DNA of 64,000 bases, from NCBI GenBank assembly GCA_964017185.1, contig OZ024875.1, positions 45,649,986 through 45,713,985 of the forward strand. Reading direction: 5' to 3'. A model generated the notes under the pieces. The model was given only the letters and a program-made list of their open reading frames with translations, did not search any database and was not told where the DNA came from. The position numbers and the translations under genes are program-made. Origin of the DNA: Rugalucina vietnamica (taxonomy: Eukaryota; Mollusca; Bivalvia; Lucinida; Lucinidae). Of this stretch, positions 46,316 through 56,815 are shown one piece after another. The stretch's first letter is position 1. Each line of letters starts with the position of its first letter.

Positions 46316-47420
46316 TGGTGCTACCATGGTATAATTACTAATAAACATATGACTGTGTCACTTTTATAATTGAAACAAGTTTGCACCTATGTCTAGATAG
46401 ATTTAACACATGATTTTTGATGCAGTGAACTTCCTTTTAAGATTTTAGATAAAATTGGGGCCCTTTTTGCAAACTAAATGTGTTGCATATACTTAAAAAG
46501 GACTTCTCAATGTTAAATGAAGCACAAGCACTTAAGTGTCCTGTATCGTATTATACCGTATGGTATATGTCAAACATATGTCAATATAGAATATTGACCT
46601 TAGACACCACCGTAAATCTGATGATTTTTGGATCACTAATATAACTTCCAAGCGCCTGTGATTGAAGTAGGTGTTGTTTTTTTTTGTTTTGTTTTTTTGA
46701 TTGTCAATTCTAATGTTCATTACCTATTTTTGGGAAGTGCTATTTTTCTGATCATTCCTGATCATTTTTCCCCGATAATTTTGTTGTTTTCATATGAAGA
46801 AGAGCAAGCCTGAGGAATAGATTGTTTTATTTTATTGTGACACTCCCTGTGGTTTCCAATACAACTTCAAAATTTTCAGTCATTAATACAATGCATGAAA
46901 AAAGTTTTATAATCTCGCATGGCTTGTTAAGTGTATGCTGTATCCCAAGCCCAAAACAAACAAACAAAGAATATCATACATATTATTTTGAATGCTGTAG
47001 GAAAATACATTTAGTTCTTTAATATACATGCTCATTCTTTTGGCTTTGAAAATTCCCAGTTACATGAAGGCATGGGAAATGTCACGATAAAAATGTTTGA
47101 TAAGATTTTATTTTATAAGAGGAAAGATTTATTGTTAAAGATTAGTATTTTACATAGATCTTGATATTTATTTTGTGATAACTATTCCGTCCAATTTCTT
47201 AAGTGTTAAATATAAATTCACACATTTTATGCTCGTTTTATTTATTTTAATGTAAAATATATTTCAAATCTTGATTTTTGTAGATTCTTTTAATATTTGC
47301 AATTAGATCATAAGAAATAAAATCTGAAGTAAATATTTCCATCTTGTTTTGTTGTTTATAAATAACCAACCTCTTTACAGTGGCTGCATGGTTTATTGTT
47401 GCCTCCCCATGACCAGCATT
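46316..47420. other. Intergenic, no gene seen
   Basis: AT-rich. A T-rich run near 46675-46700. No coding signal. Confidence 0.35.
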
Positions 47421-47424
47421 GTCC

Positions 47425-47895
47425 TGTGACGGGATAGACTCCCTTGGAAAAATATGGCATATTGAGTGCTTGTAATATGCAAATTTCAAACTCGAAACTT
47501 TGTGAATCGAGTAAGTGTTTAGTATATAGCCCAGTAAACCAACCTTGGTGGATGAGCATGCTTTTCCATCGACGGGGTTTGCTGTGGATCGGCTTGGCTG
47601 TTTGTTACATTTGGTGGCAGCAATGGGATGATGACAACTGCCAGAACGGAGTTGCCTTACCCATGTAGTATCCAGGCCAAGACTCGGGACGAGTCTTCTT
47701 GGAGGGGGAAGTAATGTGACGGGATAGCCTCCCTTGGAAAATTAAGTTGGTGCGCTTGTAATATGCAAATTTCAAACTCGAAACTTTGTGAATCGAGTAA
47801 GTGTTGAGTATATAGCGCAGTAAACCAACCTTGGTGGATGAGCATGCTTTTCCACCGACGGGGTTTGCTGTGGGTTGGCTTGGCTGTTTGTTACA
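47425..47895 (+). mobile_element. TRIM (miniature LTR retrotransposon) 1
   Basis: LTRs at 47425-47609 and 47715-47895 begin TGTGACGGGATAG and end TTTGTTACA. A primer-binding site (TGGTGGCAGCAATGGG, 47612-47627) resembles the complement of a tRNA-Leu 3' end. A purine tract GGAGGGGGAAG precedes the 3' LTR. GTCC at 47421-47424 and 47896-47899 is a 4-bp target duplication. The internal region is only about 105 bp with no gag or pol, so it depends on another retrotransposon. Confidence 0.85.
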
Positions 47896-48515
47896 GTCCC
47901 GTTTATTAAACGGAACACAGAACCATAATGGCCTTTGACATAGTCATGAGCCAAACAAACAAAGGCTTTCTAGACGAGCTCAAACATCGCCCCTCAAAAC
48001 TGGGTGTCAAGAAGAGCATTTGTTGCCAGGCTCACTTAGGATCATACTGGTTAGCTTGGTAGCTGTACTTTATTGGAGACCTGAATAAATATGAGCTGTA
48101 ATGTCAACTCTTCGTGTTTCCAAACCAAGTTGTCTATTACATATACTGTCAATTAACAAGACATAGATTTTATGCTGCTTATATATGTATATGAATAACA
48201 TATTTTGCATTTGTACCAGTTTTCATTGTCACAATACAAACATTTATATTTATAAATTTAAGACTACTTTCATAATGCTTCAAGTCTTAGTGATGCTTAA
48301 CTGTCACTGACGCCTGCAGTCGTTTTTACCGGTCACTGCTACCGAAGACTAGTCATTTTACGGATATACCGGTTTGTCTCCAGTTAATGATGAAAGTTCT
48401 AAAGGGAGGTAACTATTGTATACCAGATATTTCAGCGTAAAAAGTCCTTTCCAGTAATACATGATATGAGCATATTTCAAATAATATTTAATAAATAAAT
48501 TAATAAATCATAATA
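47896..48515. other. Intergenic, no gene seen
   Basis: No ORF or repeat recognised. Confidence 0.3.
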
Positions 48516-48519
48516 TTAA

Positions 48520-48722
48520 TTAGCGCGGTGGCATAGTGGTAGAGCGTCAAACTCCAAATTGAGAGGTCCCGGGTTCGATCACCACTGGGGTCACCGTGTT
48601 GTGTACTTGAGCAAGACACATTAACTCCCTACAGTGCTGGTTAAACCCAGAAAACGTTGGCTCTGTCCCCCACATGACCGAAAAATTGTTGACTGGGGCG
48701 TTAAACCTCGACACAAAGGAAA
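48520..48722 (+). mobile_element. tRNA-derived SINE, best copy
   Basis: Head TGGCATAGTGGTAGAGCGTC (A box) and GGGTTCGATCACC (B box), body TGTACTTGAGCAAGACACAT and CCCTACAGTGCTGGTTAAAC, tail GTTGACTGGGGCGTTAAACC. The tRNA-like head does not fold into a full cloverleaf, so it is not a tRNA gene. Confidence 0.8.
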
Positions 48723-49330
48723 TAATATTAATTAGAGGCATGGCAGTAAAAAGTGTTAAATAGAAATTGATAGTACAGGGGAGCCAACAGAGCAACAGCT
48801 ACAGCTACCAGTGGTATACTGCCACAGGATGTGTGAAATAATACATGCATGTTATCTCCACATGATTTCATATCTTGGGGCTATTCTTCTATTCAAAGGA
48901 AATACCTCATTGGCAATCCCTCTTCCTCATAAATCTGCTGTTGCTTGATGGCATGTTTGTGAAGAATTGGTTGGGAGACCGGGAAAGCAGGTTTTCTCAA
49001 GTTTAACTCAATATAAAGAAAGCCAGGGGGATGAATCTATTTTTTTATTTTTATTGCAGACATTATACAGTATATGCATAAAAAGGTTTTGTAATAATCA
49101 ATGACATAATACAAAACAAAAATATTCAACTATAAGAAAGGTAACTCAAAATAGCATGGTACCCTTTGCGGTGGCAGAATGAGATCAGGGGTTAGTAACT
49201 CAAAGGCAGCGTGACTTTTTATAAAATTTATGCCCTTGCTATTATTCCAGTTACTCTATCTTATTCCAGTTCCTGTATCGTAACTTTTTTAAATGAAATG
49301 TGTCACTTCGTAAGATAAAATAACGCTATA
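48723..49330. other. Intergenic, no gene seen
   Basis: Plain AT-rich sequence. Confidence 0.3.
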
Positions 49331-49338
49331 GCACAGGT

Positions 49339-49460
49339 GGTAAACATTGGAACAAGCTCAAAAAAAAAAGCGAGCGTAATTTTGTTCCAATGATTCATGC
49401 AGGAACTCGAGAGGCGGTGCCAATACCAAGGTATGTGCTGGTGGATTTTATATGAATATT
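49339..49460 (+). repeat. Left arm of a foldback repeat
   Basis: GTAAACATTGGAACAAGCTC, GCGTAATTTTGTTCCAATG and GTGGATTTTATATGAATATT reappear inverted at 51345-51478, on the other side of the tandem-core element. Confidence 0.7.
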
Positions 49461-49501
49461 TGAATTATTTAGCAAACGATGGAAAATATCACAATGCTAA
49501 A

Positions 49502-51331
49502 CCAGAGGACCAATGGTCCTGTAAACGCTCACCTGAGTCTGCTGCATATACCAATAAACATGTTTGAATATTATGGTATTTAACCCCAGTGCAGGGGCAG
49601 ATGAAGCCCTTGGGCTGTTTTCTTTTTTCAGACTAATCAATATTCTGTCCATGGATGTTTCATGCCAAGTTTCATTAAAATCAATCTATTGGTTTCAGCG
49701 AAGAAGATATTTGAAGGGTTTTTACCATATATGGGCATGGTGGCCATCTTAGTCATGTGACTTAGATTATTAATATACACATTGGTTCCCCCATCCTATA
49801 GATGCTTCACATAAAATTTGGCTTCAATTGGCCAAGTGGTTTTAGAGGAGATGTTTGAATATTATGGTAATATACATGTATATTGCCCCGGGGTGTGGAC
49901 ATATGAGCCCTTAGGTCCATTTTTTTTTCAGAATCATTAATATTTAGTCCTACTACCCATTTCCTGCAAGATTTTCACCTCAAATGACTTTTTAAAAAGT
50001 TTTCCCCATTCCAATGCATTGGTGACCTATGTTGACCTTGTCGTAAAATAGGTCAAGGTCACCACAGGGTCATGATTTATATAGACATTGTAGTACTTCA
50101 GCCATTGGTGCTTCATACCAAGTTTCTTTAAAATCGGTCCTCAAAATTCAGAGAAGAAGATTTTTGAAGGGTTTTTACCATATATGGGCATGGCAGCCAT
50201 CTTGGTTATGTGAACTAGATAATTTATATATACATTAATTCCCCTATTCCATAGATGCTTCACATACAATTTGGCTTTGATTCGCCAAGCGGTTTCAGAG
50301 CAGAAGATGTTTGAATATTATGGTAGTATACATGTATATTGCCCCGGGGTGGGGGCAGATGAGCCCCTGGGGTCTAATTTTTTTCAGAATCATTAATATT
50401 CAGTCCTACTGCCCATTTCCTGCAAGACAATCACTTTAAATGACATTTTAAAAGTTTTCCCTATTCAAATGCATTGGCGACCTATGTTGACCTTGCCGTA
50501 AAAAAAGGTCAAGGTCATCACAGGGTCATGATTTATATGCACATTGTAGTACTTCAGCCATCGATGCTTCATGCCAAGTTTCTTTGAAATCGATCCACCT
50601 GTTCTGGAGAAGAAGATTTTTGAAGGGTTTTTACCATATATGGGCATCACAGCCATCTTGGTCATGTGACCTGGATTATTTATATACACATTGATAACCC
50701 CTTCCTATTGATGCTTCACATAAAATTTGGCTTTGATTGGCCAAGCAGTTTCAGAGGAGATGATGTTTGAATATTATGGTAATATACGTGTATATTGCCC
50801 CGGGGTGGGGGCATATGAGTCCCTGGGGTCCAATTTTTTTCAGAATCATTAATATTCAGTCCTACTGTCCATTTCCTGCAAGACTTTCACTTTAAATGAC
50901 TTTAAATGACATTTTAAAAGTTTTACCCATTCAAATGCATTGGCGACCTATGTTGACCTTGCCGTGAAATAAGTCAAGGTCATCACAGGGTCATGATTTA
51001 TATATACATTGTAGTGCTTGAGCCATCAATGCTTCATGCCAAGTTTCGTTGAAATCAGTCCACTGGTTCTGGAGAAGAAGATTTTTGAAGGGTTTTAACC
51101 ATATATGGGCATGGCGGCCATCTTGGTCATGTGGCCTGGATTTTTTATATACACATTGTTTCCCCTTTCCTATAGATGCTTCATATAAAATTTGGCTTTG
51201 GTTGGCCGAGCGGTTTCAGAGAAGAAGATCTTTGAAATTGTGGACGGACGGACAACGGACGGACGACGGACGGACACCGGATCATGGACATCCTATAAGC
51301 TCACCTTGTGAGCCTAACGGCTCAGGTGAGC
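49502..51331 (-). mobile_element. Tandem-core element, copy 2 (reverse orientation)
   Basis: Mirror of 29698-31670: starts CCAGAGGACCAATGG, has CATGTGAC landmarks near 49755, 50208, 50664 and 51129 (about 455-466 bp apart), then (GGAC)n near 51242-51280 and the hairpin end CTCACCTTGTGAGCC...CAGGTGAGC. Right flank TA, left flank AA. Confidence 0.8.
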
Positions 51332-51344
51332 TAATAATTACAAT

Positions 51345-51478
51345 ATTCATATAAAATCCATCAGCACCTACCTTGGTTTACTCTTTTAACCACTGGCATG
51401 ACCTAAAGTTCCCAAATGAACCATTGGAACAAAATTACGCTAGCTCTTTTTGGAGCTCATTTCAATGTTTACTATACG
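51345..51478 (-). repeat. Right arm of a foldback repeat
   Basis: AATATTCATATAAAATCCA, CCATTGGAACAAAATTACGC and GAGCTCATTTCAATGTTTAC pair with 49339-49460. The tandem-core element lies in the loop. Confidence 0.7.
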
Positions 51479-51499
51479 TGTAAGGTGGAATTGACTTGA

Positions 51500-52065
51500 C
51501 CATAAAGTTATGATGCTGTTAAGTTGTCATCGTAACTTAAGGCTCCTTTCAGTTATTCACCATAATCCCTAAACTTGCTGATTAAGATTTACAATGTACT
51601 TGAATGAAGACTTATAGATTGAATTTCAAGAATTTGCTAATAGTTCAGAAAAAAAAATCAAATTAAAAATCATGCCAAAAATTTTCAAACTTACAGTAAT
51701 ATTGTTTTAGTATCTGACATTTTGGGTCTCGTGGAATCAAAGGTCCCATAAGTGTTTTAACAGTTTTATAAATGTTATGAGGTTTATAGCAGATTTCAAA
51801 AAGCATAGATATATAGCCCTGGCCTTGCCTGAAGATAAATGCAATAAATAGGTGTATGCACAAACATTTGATCAGCTAAATGATGACTTTTAAGCTGATC
51901 AGCCACTCTTCCCTCCATACTACAATGTCTAATACCTGAATCAAAAGTTTCAAGCTACAAGCCATCTATAACAATAACAGTCAGTTTTCTAATGATCTCT
52001 AGATGCTGAGACACATTTTCTCCTGGAACAGCTCTAATCATCTTCAGTTTTTATACAGGTGTCCA
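51500..52065. other. Region beyond the TPRKB 3' end
   Basis: AT-rich; nothing recognised. The TPRKB poly(A) site could be here but no clear signal was found. Confidence 0.3.
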
Positions 52066-52069
52066 GCCT

Positions 52070-52305
52070 TTCATGAGACCCCATCAGATTTTTGTCTACG
52101 CCAAAAACAAAGGCGCAGATCAGCTGTGCAGTGACGGCACAACTGATCAGCGCCATTGTTTTCACTACATGGATAGTACATTTTCTCCTCTACTTATAGC
52201 CAATATTTCTAGGTTCTAACTTTCGTCTGTGAGTGGACATGTTGGTTTATGCCAGACCTGGTAGGACAACCTTAGACTGGTTTTTTTGCGCTTCTCTTGT
52301 GGCGC
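52070..52305 (-). mobile_element. MITE-A copy near TPRKB 3' end
   Basis: CATGAGACCCCATCAG start, TGTGCAG-type hairpin (CAGCTGTGCAGTGACGGCAC), GCCAGACCTGGTAGG. The far end has decayed. It probably lies in the TPRKB 3' UTR. Confidence 0.65.
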
Positions 52306-52376
52306 AGACTTGTTTCTGTCTAAACTGACAGGGAGCATGACCCATTTTGCTTGTTTTTTTCTCGCACTTGTGTTCC

Positions 52377-52469
52377 TCATACATTCCAGAGTCCTTTGCT
52401 GGCTATGAGTGTAACGATACTGTCCTCTAGAGAACACGCTGTCAACTGTTGGTCTGTTACCTTGTACAT
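52377..52469 (-). CDS. TPRKB: TPRKB last exon
   Basis: Acceptor GTTTCTCTTCAG on the minus strand. 30 codons ending KGLWNV and TGA at 52377-52379. Corresponds to the C-terminal helix that packs against the kinase partner in known family structures. Confidence 0.85.
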   Translation of the reverse strand: MYKVTDQQLTACSLEDSIVTLIASKGLWNV

Positions 52470-55400
52470 CTGAAGAGAAACACAGGCTGATTAGTCATGG
52501 CATCATCAAGAAAACAAACAATGAAAATTAAATCAATATGCAACGATATATGATAAATGAGCCGTGAGAAAACCAACAATGTGGTTCCGAACAGGTCTGA
52601 CACAAATCAGGTTGTACAGTCACAGAAGCAGGCTAGAAGCTTGAAATTTCAGATTTAAGAAGAAGAAGTGTACAATCAGTGTAGTGAAAACAAAGGCGCT
52701 GATCAGCTTCGCGGTTAACGCGAAGCTGATCTGCGTCTTTGTTTTCGCATATGCAGACTGTTGGTTTTCTCAATGAGGTGGCTCAAATACAATGTACCTG
52801 TACGAGAAAAACTTTCTGTTGGAATGATCTGTTGAAAGTTGTTCCCAGACAGGTATTTGCATACAACATCCTTATACTGTTTTCATCCGCATTGGTTGTT
52901 CTCAGCTGCGTTAGTTGTATCCCAGGGGCATGATTGGCAGGATTTATGTAGAGTTCCACATGATATTGCTGCATATCAAATATACAATCTTTGGACTTTG
53001 CAGTTTGCCAACAACTGTTGGCATTTTAACATTTATTTGCAGGATAAACTAGAATTGTCAGAGAATCTGCTTTTTTCAGTTTGAGAAAAACAATGACAGG
53101 TAACAATCCCAAGCTAGATCTTATTAATGTTGATGTGCATACAAAATGTGGTCAGATAATGTCAATTCATTCTCAAGATATTGAAAGGAAACAAAATTCT
53201 GACATCAATCAAGGGCCATAACTCTGCCAGATTTGCGAAAAATGGCGGGTAACAATCCCATGCTAAATCTTGTCAATGTTGATGTGCATACAAAACTGTC
53301 TGATTCTGTCAATTTGTTCTCAAGATATTGAGCGAACACAAAATTCTTGCGTCGATCAAGGGCCATAACCCTGTCAAAATTTTGCAAAAAAATGTCTGAC
53401 AACAATCCCATGCTAGATCTGATAAATGTTGATGTACACATAAAATTTGGTCAGATTCTGTCAATTTGTTCTCAAGATATTGAACAGAAATAAACTTCTG
53501 ATATCAATAAACGGCCGTAACTCTGTCAAAATTTTGCAAAAAATGACGGGTAACAATCCCAAGCTAGATCTTGTCAATGTTGATGTGCATACAAAATTTG
53601 GTCTGATTCTGTCAATTAATTCTCAAGATATTGAGCGGAAACAAAATTATGACGTCAATCAAGCCATAACTCTGTCAAAATTTCTCGAAAAATAATGTTT
53701 AACAATCCCAAGCTAGATCTTGTCAATGTTGACAAGCATACAAAATTTACTCTGATTCTGTCAATTTATTTTCAAGATATTGAGTGGAAACGAAATTATG
53801 ATGTCAATCAAGTCCGTAAGTCTGTCAAAATTTTGCAAAATTTGACCCGTAACATGCTCAACTCAGATGAGATTATAATTTATCCTGCTCATAAATGTTA
53901 ACATAGATCTATGAGCAGGATAAATTACTGGCTTTGGTGATAAATACTTAATATCTCAATAAGTTTGGGTTAGTTTCGCATTTATGCACTGTTTTTTTCC
54001 ATGCTCAGCTGAGTTGAGCACAGAAAATTGTTTTATAACCTCTCGCCCACATAGCGTGTACATTGTCTTAACTCCAAAAATCCACTTTGGTCATTAGCCA
54101 CCCATGGTGAAAAAGGCAGAAAAGCCAATTAGCAGGGATGATTTCAGTTCAGCAGCCTCTGATTAGAAATTCCAGGTAAGAAACATCTGGTCTGATCAGC
54201 ATGTACAAATGACCATACAAAATCCTTAAATCATGACTGACTTAGACCATTGACTGTCGCTTAACTTTTTATGACTAATTTAATTTCTTTGATTTAATTA
54301 GATTTTGATAAAAAATTAACAAAAATGCATTTTGTGATTTGACCTGTACTGTAAAATACCTGGAATTCTAGGTATAAGGTTACAGTAAATCTGACCATTC
54401 CTTGCATAATTACCCAGGAGAGGCAGCTCAATACTGATAAGCTGCACATGTTCACAGCAGGTATTACAGCATAAGTGGACACCACACTTTACCCCAAAAC
54501 ATAGGAAGATGGGGGTAAAGTGTGGTCATTGAGATAAGAGAATGAATACAGTATGCAGTTCTTACCTTTTTAAGGTAGTCTGTGTATGTCATACTAGCAC
54601 ATTCCTCTACAGGTATCTCAGTCCCATTGACTCGACTCCTGACATCGCTGAGAACCTTGTCATCTGTATCACCTATTATAACTACCAGCACTGCTTTGTC
54701 CTTATCACCCAAACCAAACTTTCTAAAACAGCCAAAAATCTGGAACAGAAAGGTAATAGAATATATGTAGAAATCTTCTAGAAAATGCTATACATTTTGT
54801 TCATTTGAGATAAGGCTTAATGTTCGAGTAAGGCCATCCTTAATGAATATTTGTTTGCTGTCACCCGACCCATAGTTTTAGAAGGATTGGGTTGGGCGGT
54901 AGTTTGTTGTTTTTCATTTGTTTTTTGACCGAACGGACAGATTTTTTTGTATGACTTTTACAGATGATAGGTTTAAATTTCTGTTCAGAAACATATAGGC
55001 AGCTACTCTTCTACTGTAGAACTGCAAAATATTGCATTCAGGCAAATATATATTGAACAAATAAGTAATTCAGAGACTGAAATTTAAGACATTAAAAAAA
55101 AAAAACAAACAAAAAACGTTCTTTGCGAATGTCAATAAAATTTTTTTGGATAGGGGCAATTTTGGTGGGTCGGTCGGGTGACAGCAAACAGAGACTATTT
55201 TAAGGTCCCCCTAAACAATAATATTTTTAAGTCGTGTTTGGATAGACCTCAGTTTACGGTAAATTCTCATTCAACAGAATGGACAACTCCCAAATCAATG
55301 CAACAATCACTGTTTTAGAAGCCAGTGCCTTAACCATTATATCATGAGAGAGGCTTCTCTTACATTTCGTGTACCATTTTGCTTATATGCGAAAACACAT

Positions 55401-55653
55401 AGCATGTTGTTGCAACTACAATAGGCTATCTAATGTTGAGTAAAACATCCTCTCCCTAAATTCTTAAGTTCTGCACAGCCAGGTTTGGGTCGGACCTGAT
55501 AAATCCTATGTTGATATCATGAAGGCTTACATGTTTGTCTGGTGAGAGGCAGAATAGCACCTCACTGTGGACAGTCAATGTCTTCAATTTATTATTCCTG
55601 CTGTTAGCTACTGCTCTGTTAGCTGCTACCACCACTGGAAATAACCCAGTCAC
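52377..55653 (-). CDS. TPRKB: TPRKB, KEOPS/EKC complex subunit (last three exons)
   Basis: TPRKB (yeast Cgi121) binds the kinase TP53RK/Bud32 in the KEOPS complex, which with OSGEP/Kae1 adds the threonylcarbamoyl group of t6A at position 37 of ANN-decoding tRNAs. Exons, in gene order: 55531-55653, 54566-54739, 52377-52469, all GT/AG and phase 0. They encode 129 residues matching the C-terminal three quarters of the roughly 175-residue family. Landmarks are VAANRAV (family VAANKAV), TVHSEVLFCLSPDKH (family LS-TEIIFNLSP), FRKFG (family LKKFG), and a final MYKVTDQQ...EDSIVTLI (family IYKLS...ESIGTLLDAI). Exon lengths leave no gap against the family. The first 45 or so residues are missing; their exon is not seen up to 64000. 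Confidence 0.9.
52558..52785 (+). mobile_element. MITE-A copy in TPRKB intron
   Basis: TGAGCCGTGAGAAAACC start (short deletion), CTTCGCGG hairpin, GAGGTGGCTCA end. AA on both flanks. Confidence 0.85.
53085..53930 (+). repeat. Five tandem copies of a 150-bp unit plus terminal hairpin
   Basis: GGTAACAATCCCAAGCTAGA, CAATGTTGATGTGCATACAA and TTCTCAAGATATTGA repeat with landmarks at 53131, 53280, 53430, 53581 and 53730. The array ends in a hairpin: TTTATCCTGCTCAT and ATGAGCAGGATAAA (53880-53925). The layout matches the other tandem-core elements. The ORFs are repeat artefacts. Confidence 0.75.
54000..54480. other. TPRKB intron sequence
   Basis: No exon or repeat recognised, apart from the small hairpin CACTTTACCCC...GGGGTAAAGTG at about 54485-54525. 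Confidence 0.35.
54566..54739 (-). CDS. TPRKB: TPRKB penultimate exon
   Basis: Acceptor CTTTCTGTTCCAG, donor AAG|GTAAGA, 58 codons, phase 0. Encodes FRKFGLGDKDKAVLVVIIGD and TYTDYLKK. Confidence 0.9.
54829..55206. mobile_element. TIR element in TPRKB intron
   Basis: TTTGCTGTCACCCGACC (54854-54870) is mirrored by GGTCGGGTGACAGCAAA (55172-55188). AAGG(C/T)C...TTAAGG words extend both ends. No ORF of note. Confidence 0.65.
55385..55525 (-). mobile_element. MITE-A fragment beside TPRKB exon
   Basis: ATGCGAAAACACA, CCTAAATTCTTAAG and GGTTTGGGTCGGACCTGAT are decayed MITE-A pieces reaching to within about 10 bp of the exon donor. Confidence 0.45.
55531..55653 (-). CDS. TPRKB: TPRKB internal exon
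   Basis: Acceptor ATGGTTTCAG, donor CAT|GTAAGC, 41 codons, phase 0. Encodes FPVVVAANRAVANSRNNKLK and SEVLFCLSPDKH, the most conserved part of the Cgi121 fold. Confidence 0.9.
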
Positions 55654-55711
55654 CTGAAACCATAAATTACACAACTTTACTTTAACCCATAATGGAGAGG
55701 CCGTGTTAATA

Positions 55712-56536
55712 AGAGCTGTCGCAGGACAGCGTAGCTCGCCTGACTTGTGCTTTGCCACTAAATTTATCAAAATCTATGACCCATGACCTTGACCTCAAGG
55801 TCGCTCAGGTGGGTCGTGATGGTACAGCATAAAACATCAGACCAATATCTGCAAACATAAGTATCAACTTGATCCATCTACATGTTCAAGTGATATAGAC
55901 TTCTAAAAACTTTAACCAAAAACTTAAACAAAAAATTTCTAAATCCTTGACCTTGACCTCAAGGTCACCCAGGGTGGGTCATGATGGTACTGCATAAAAC
56001 TTCAAACCTATATCTACCAACATGCAAAGTATCAACTTGATCCATCTACATGTTCAAGAGATATAGACTGCTAAAAACTTTTACCAAAAAACTTTAACAA
56101 AAAATTTCTAAGTCTGTGACCTTGACCTCAAGGTCACCCAGGGTGGATCATGATGGCATTGCATAAAACTTCAGACCAATATCTACCAACATGCAAAGTA
56201 TCAACTTGATCCATCAACATGTTTAAGAGATATAGACTTCTAAAAACTTTAATGAAAAACTTTAACATAAAATTTCTAAGTCCGTGACCTTGACCTCAAG
56301 GTCACCCAGGGTGGGTCATGATGGTACTGCATAAAACTTCAGACCAATATCTACCAATATGCAAAGTATCAACTTGATCCATCTACATGTTCATAAGATA
56401 TAGACTTCTAAAAACTTTAATGAAAAACTTTAACATTTGAGCAACGAGAACGCGAACGCGAACGCGAACGCCGACGCCGACGCCGACGCCGGGGTGATTG
56501 CAATAGCTCTTCCTGTACTTTCGTACAGGCGAGCTA
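55712..56536 (-). mobile_element. Tandem-core element with 168-bp units and CGACGC tract
   Basis: Read on the minus strand: AGCTCGCCTGTACGAAAGTA (terminal hairpin), AGGAAGAGCTATTGC, a (CGTCGG)n/(CGTTCG)n tract at 56450-56492, then about 3.8 tandem units whose GACCTC landmarks lie at 55791, 55955, 56124 and 56292, ending near GTAGCTCGCC / AGAGCTGTCGCAGG. Same general plan as 29698 but a different core. Confidence 0.7.
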
Positions 56537-56754
56537 AAAACAATCTGCATAATGAGAAACCAAAGGCACAGATCAGCTGTGCAGTAACTGCACAGCTGAT
56601 CAGCACCTTTGTTTTCACTTCACAGAAAGTATAATCCCTCTTCTTCTTAAATCCAAAATTTCAAGCTTCTAGCCTGATTCTGTGACTCTACAGGCCGGTT
56701 TGTGTTGGAACCGGTCGGAAACCTTGAAGACTTGTTTTCTCATGTGAAGGCTCA
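56537..56754 (-). mobile_element. MITE-A copy, TGTGCAG-type hairpin
   Basis: Hairpin CAGCTGTGCAG/TAA/CTGCACAGCTG, GTGTTGGAACCGGTCGG, end AAGGCTCA. It abuts the tandem-core element and its left terminus is missing. Confidence 0.75.
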
Positions 56755-56815
56755 TATTCAAAACTTTATCTTTACCCATATTACAGCTTCGCAGAATCGC
56801 AGCTGGTGAAACATA

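Noticed and set aside
48520..48600. tRNA gene
   Set aside because: A- and B-box-like words are present, but no cloverleaf forms and the sequence continues into the SINE body and tail found in several other copies.
7400..56634. Many ORFs with CAVTAQLIS / GADQLRSNCEADQRLCF-type peptides
   Set aside because: These are the MITE-A hairpin and spacer read in various frames, not genes.
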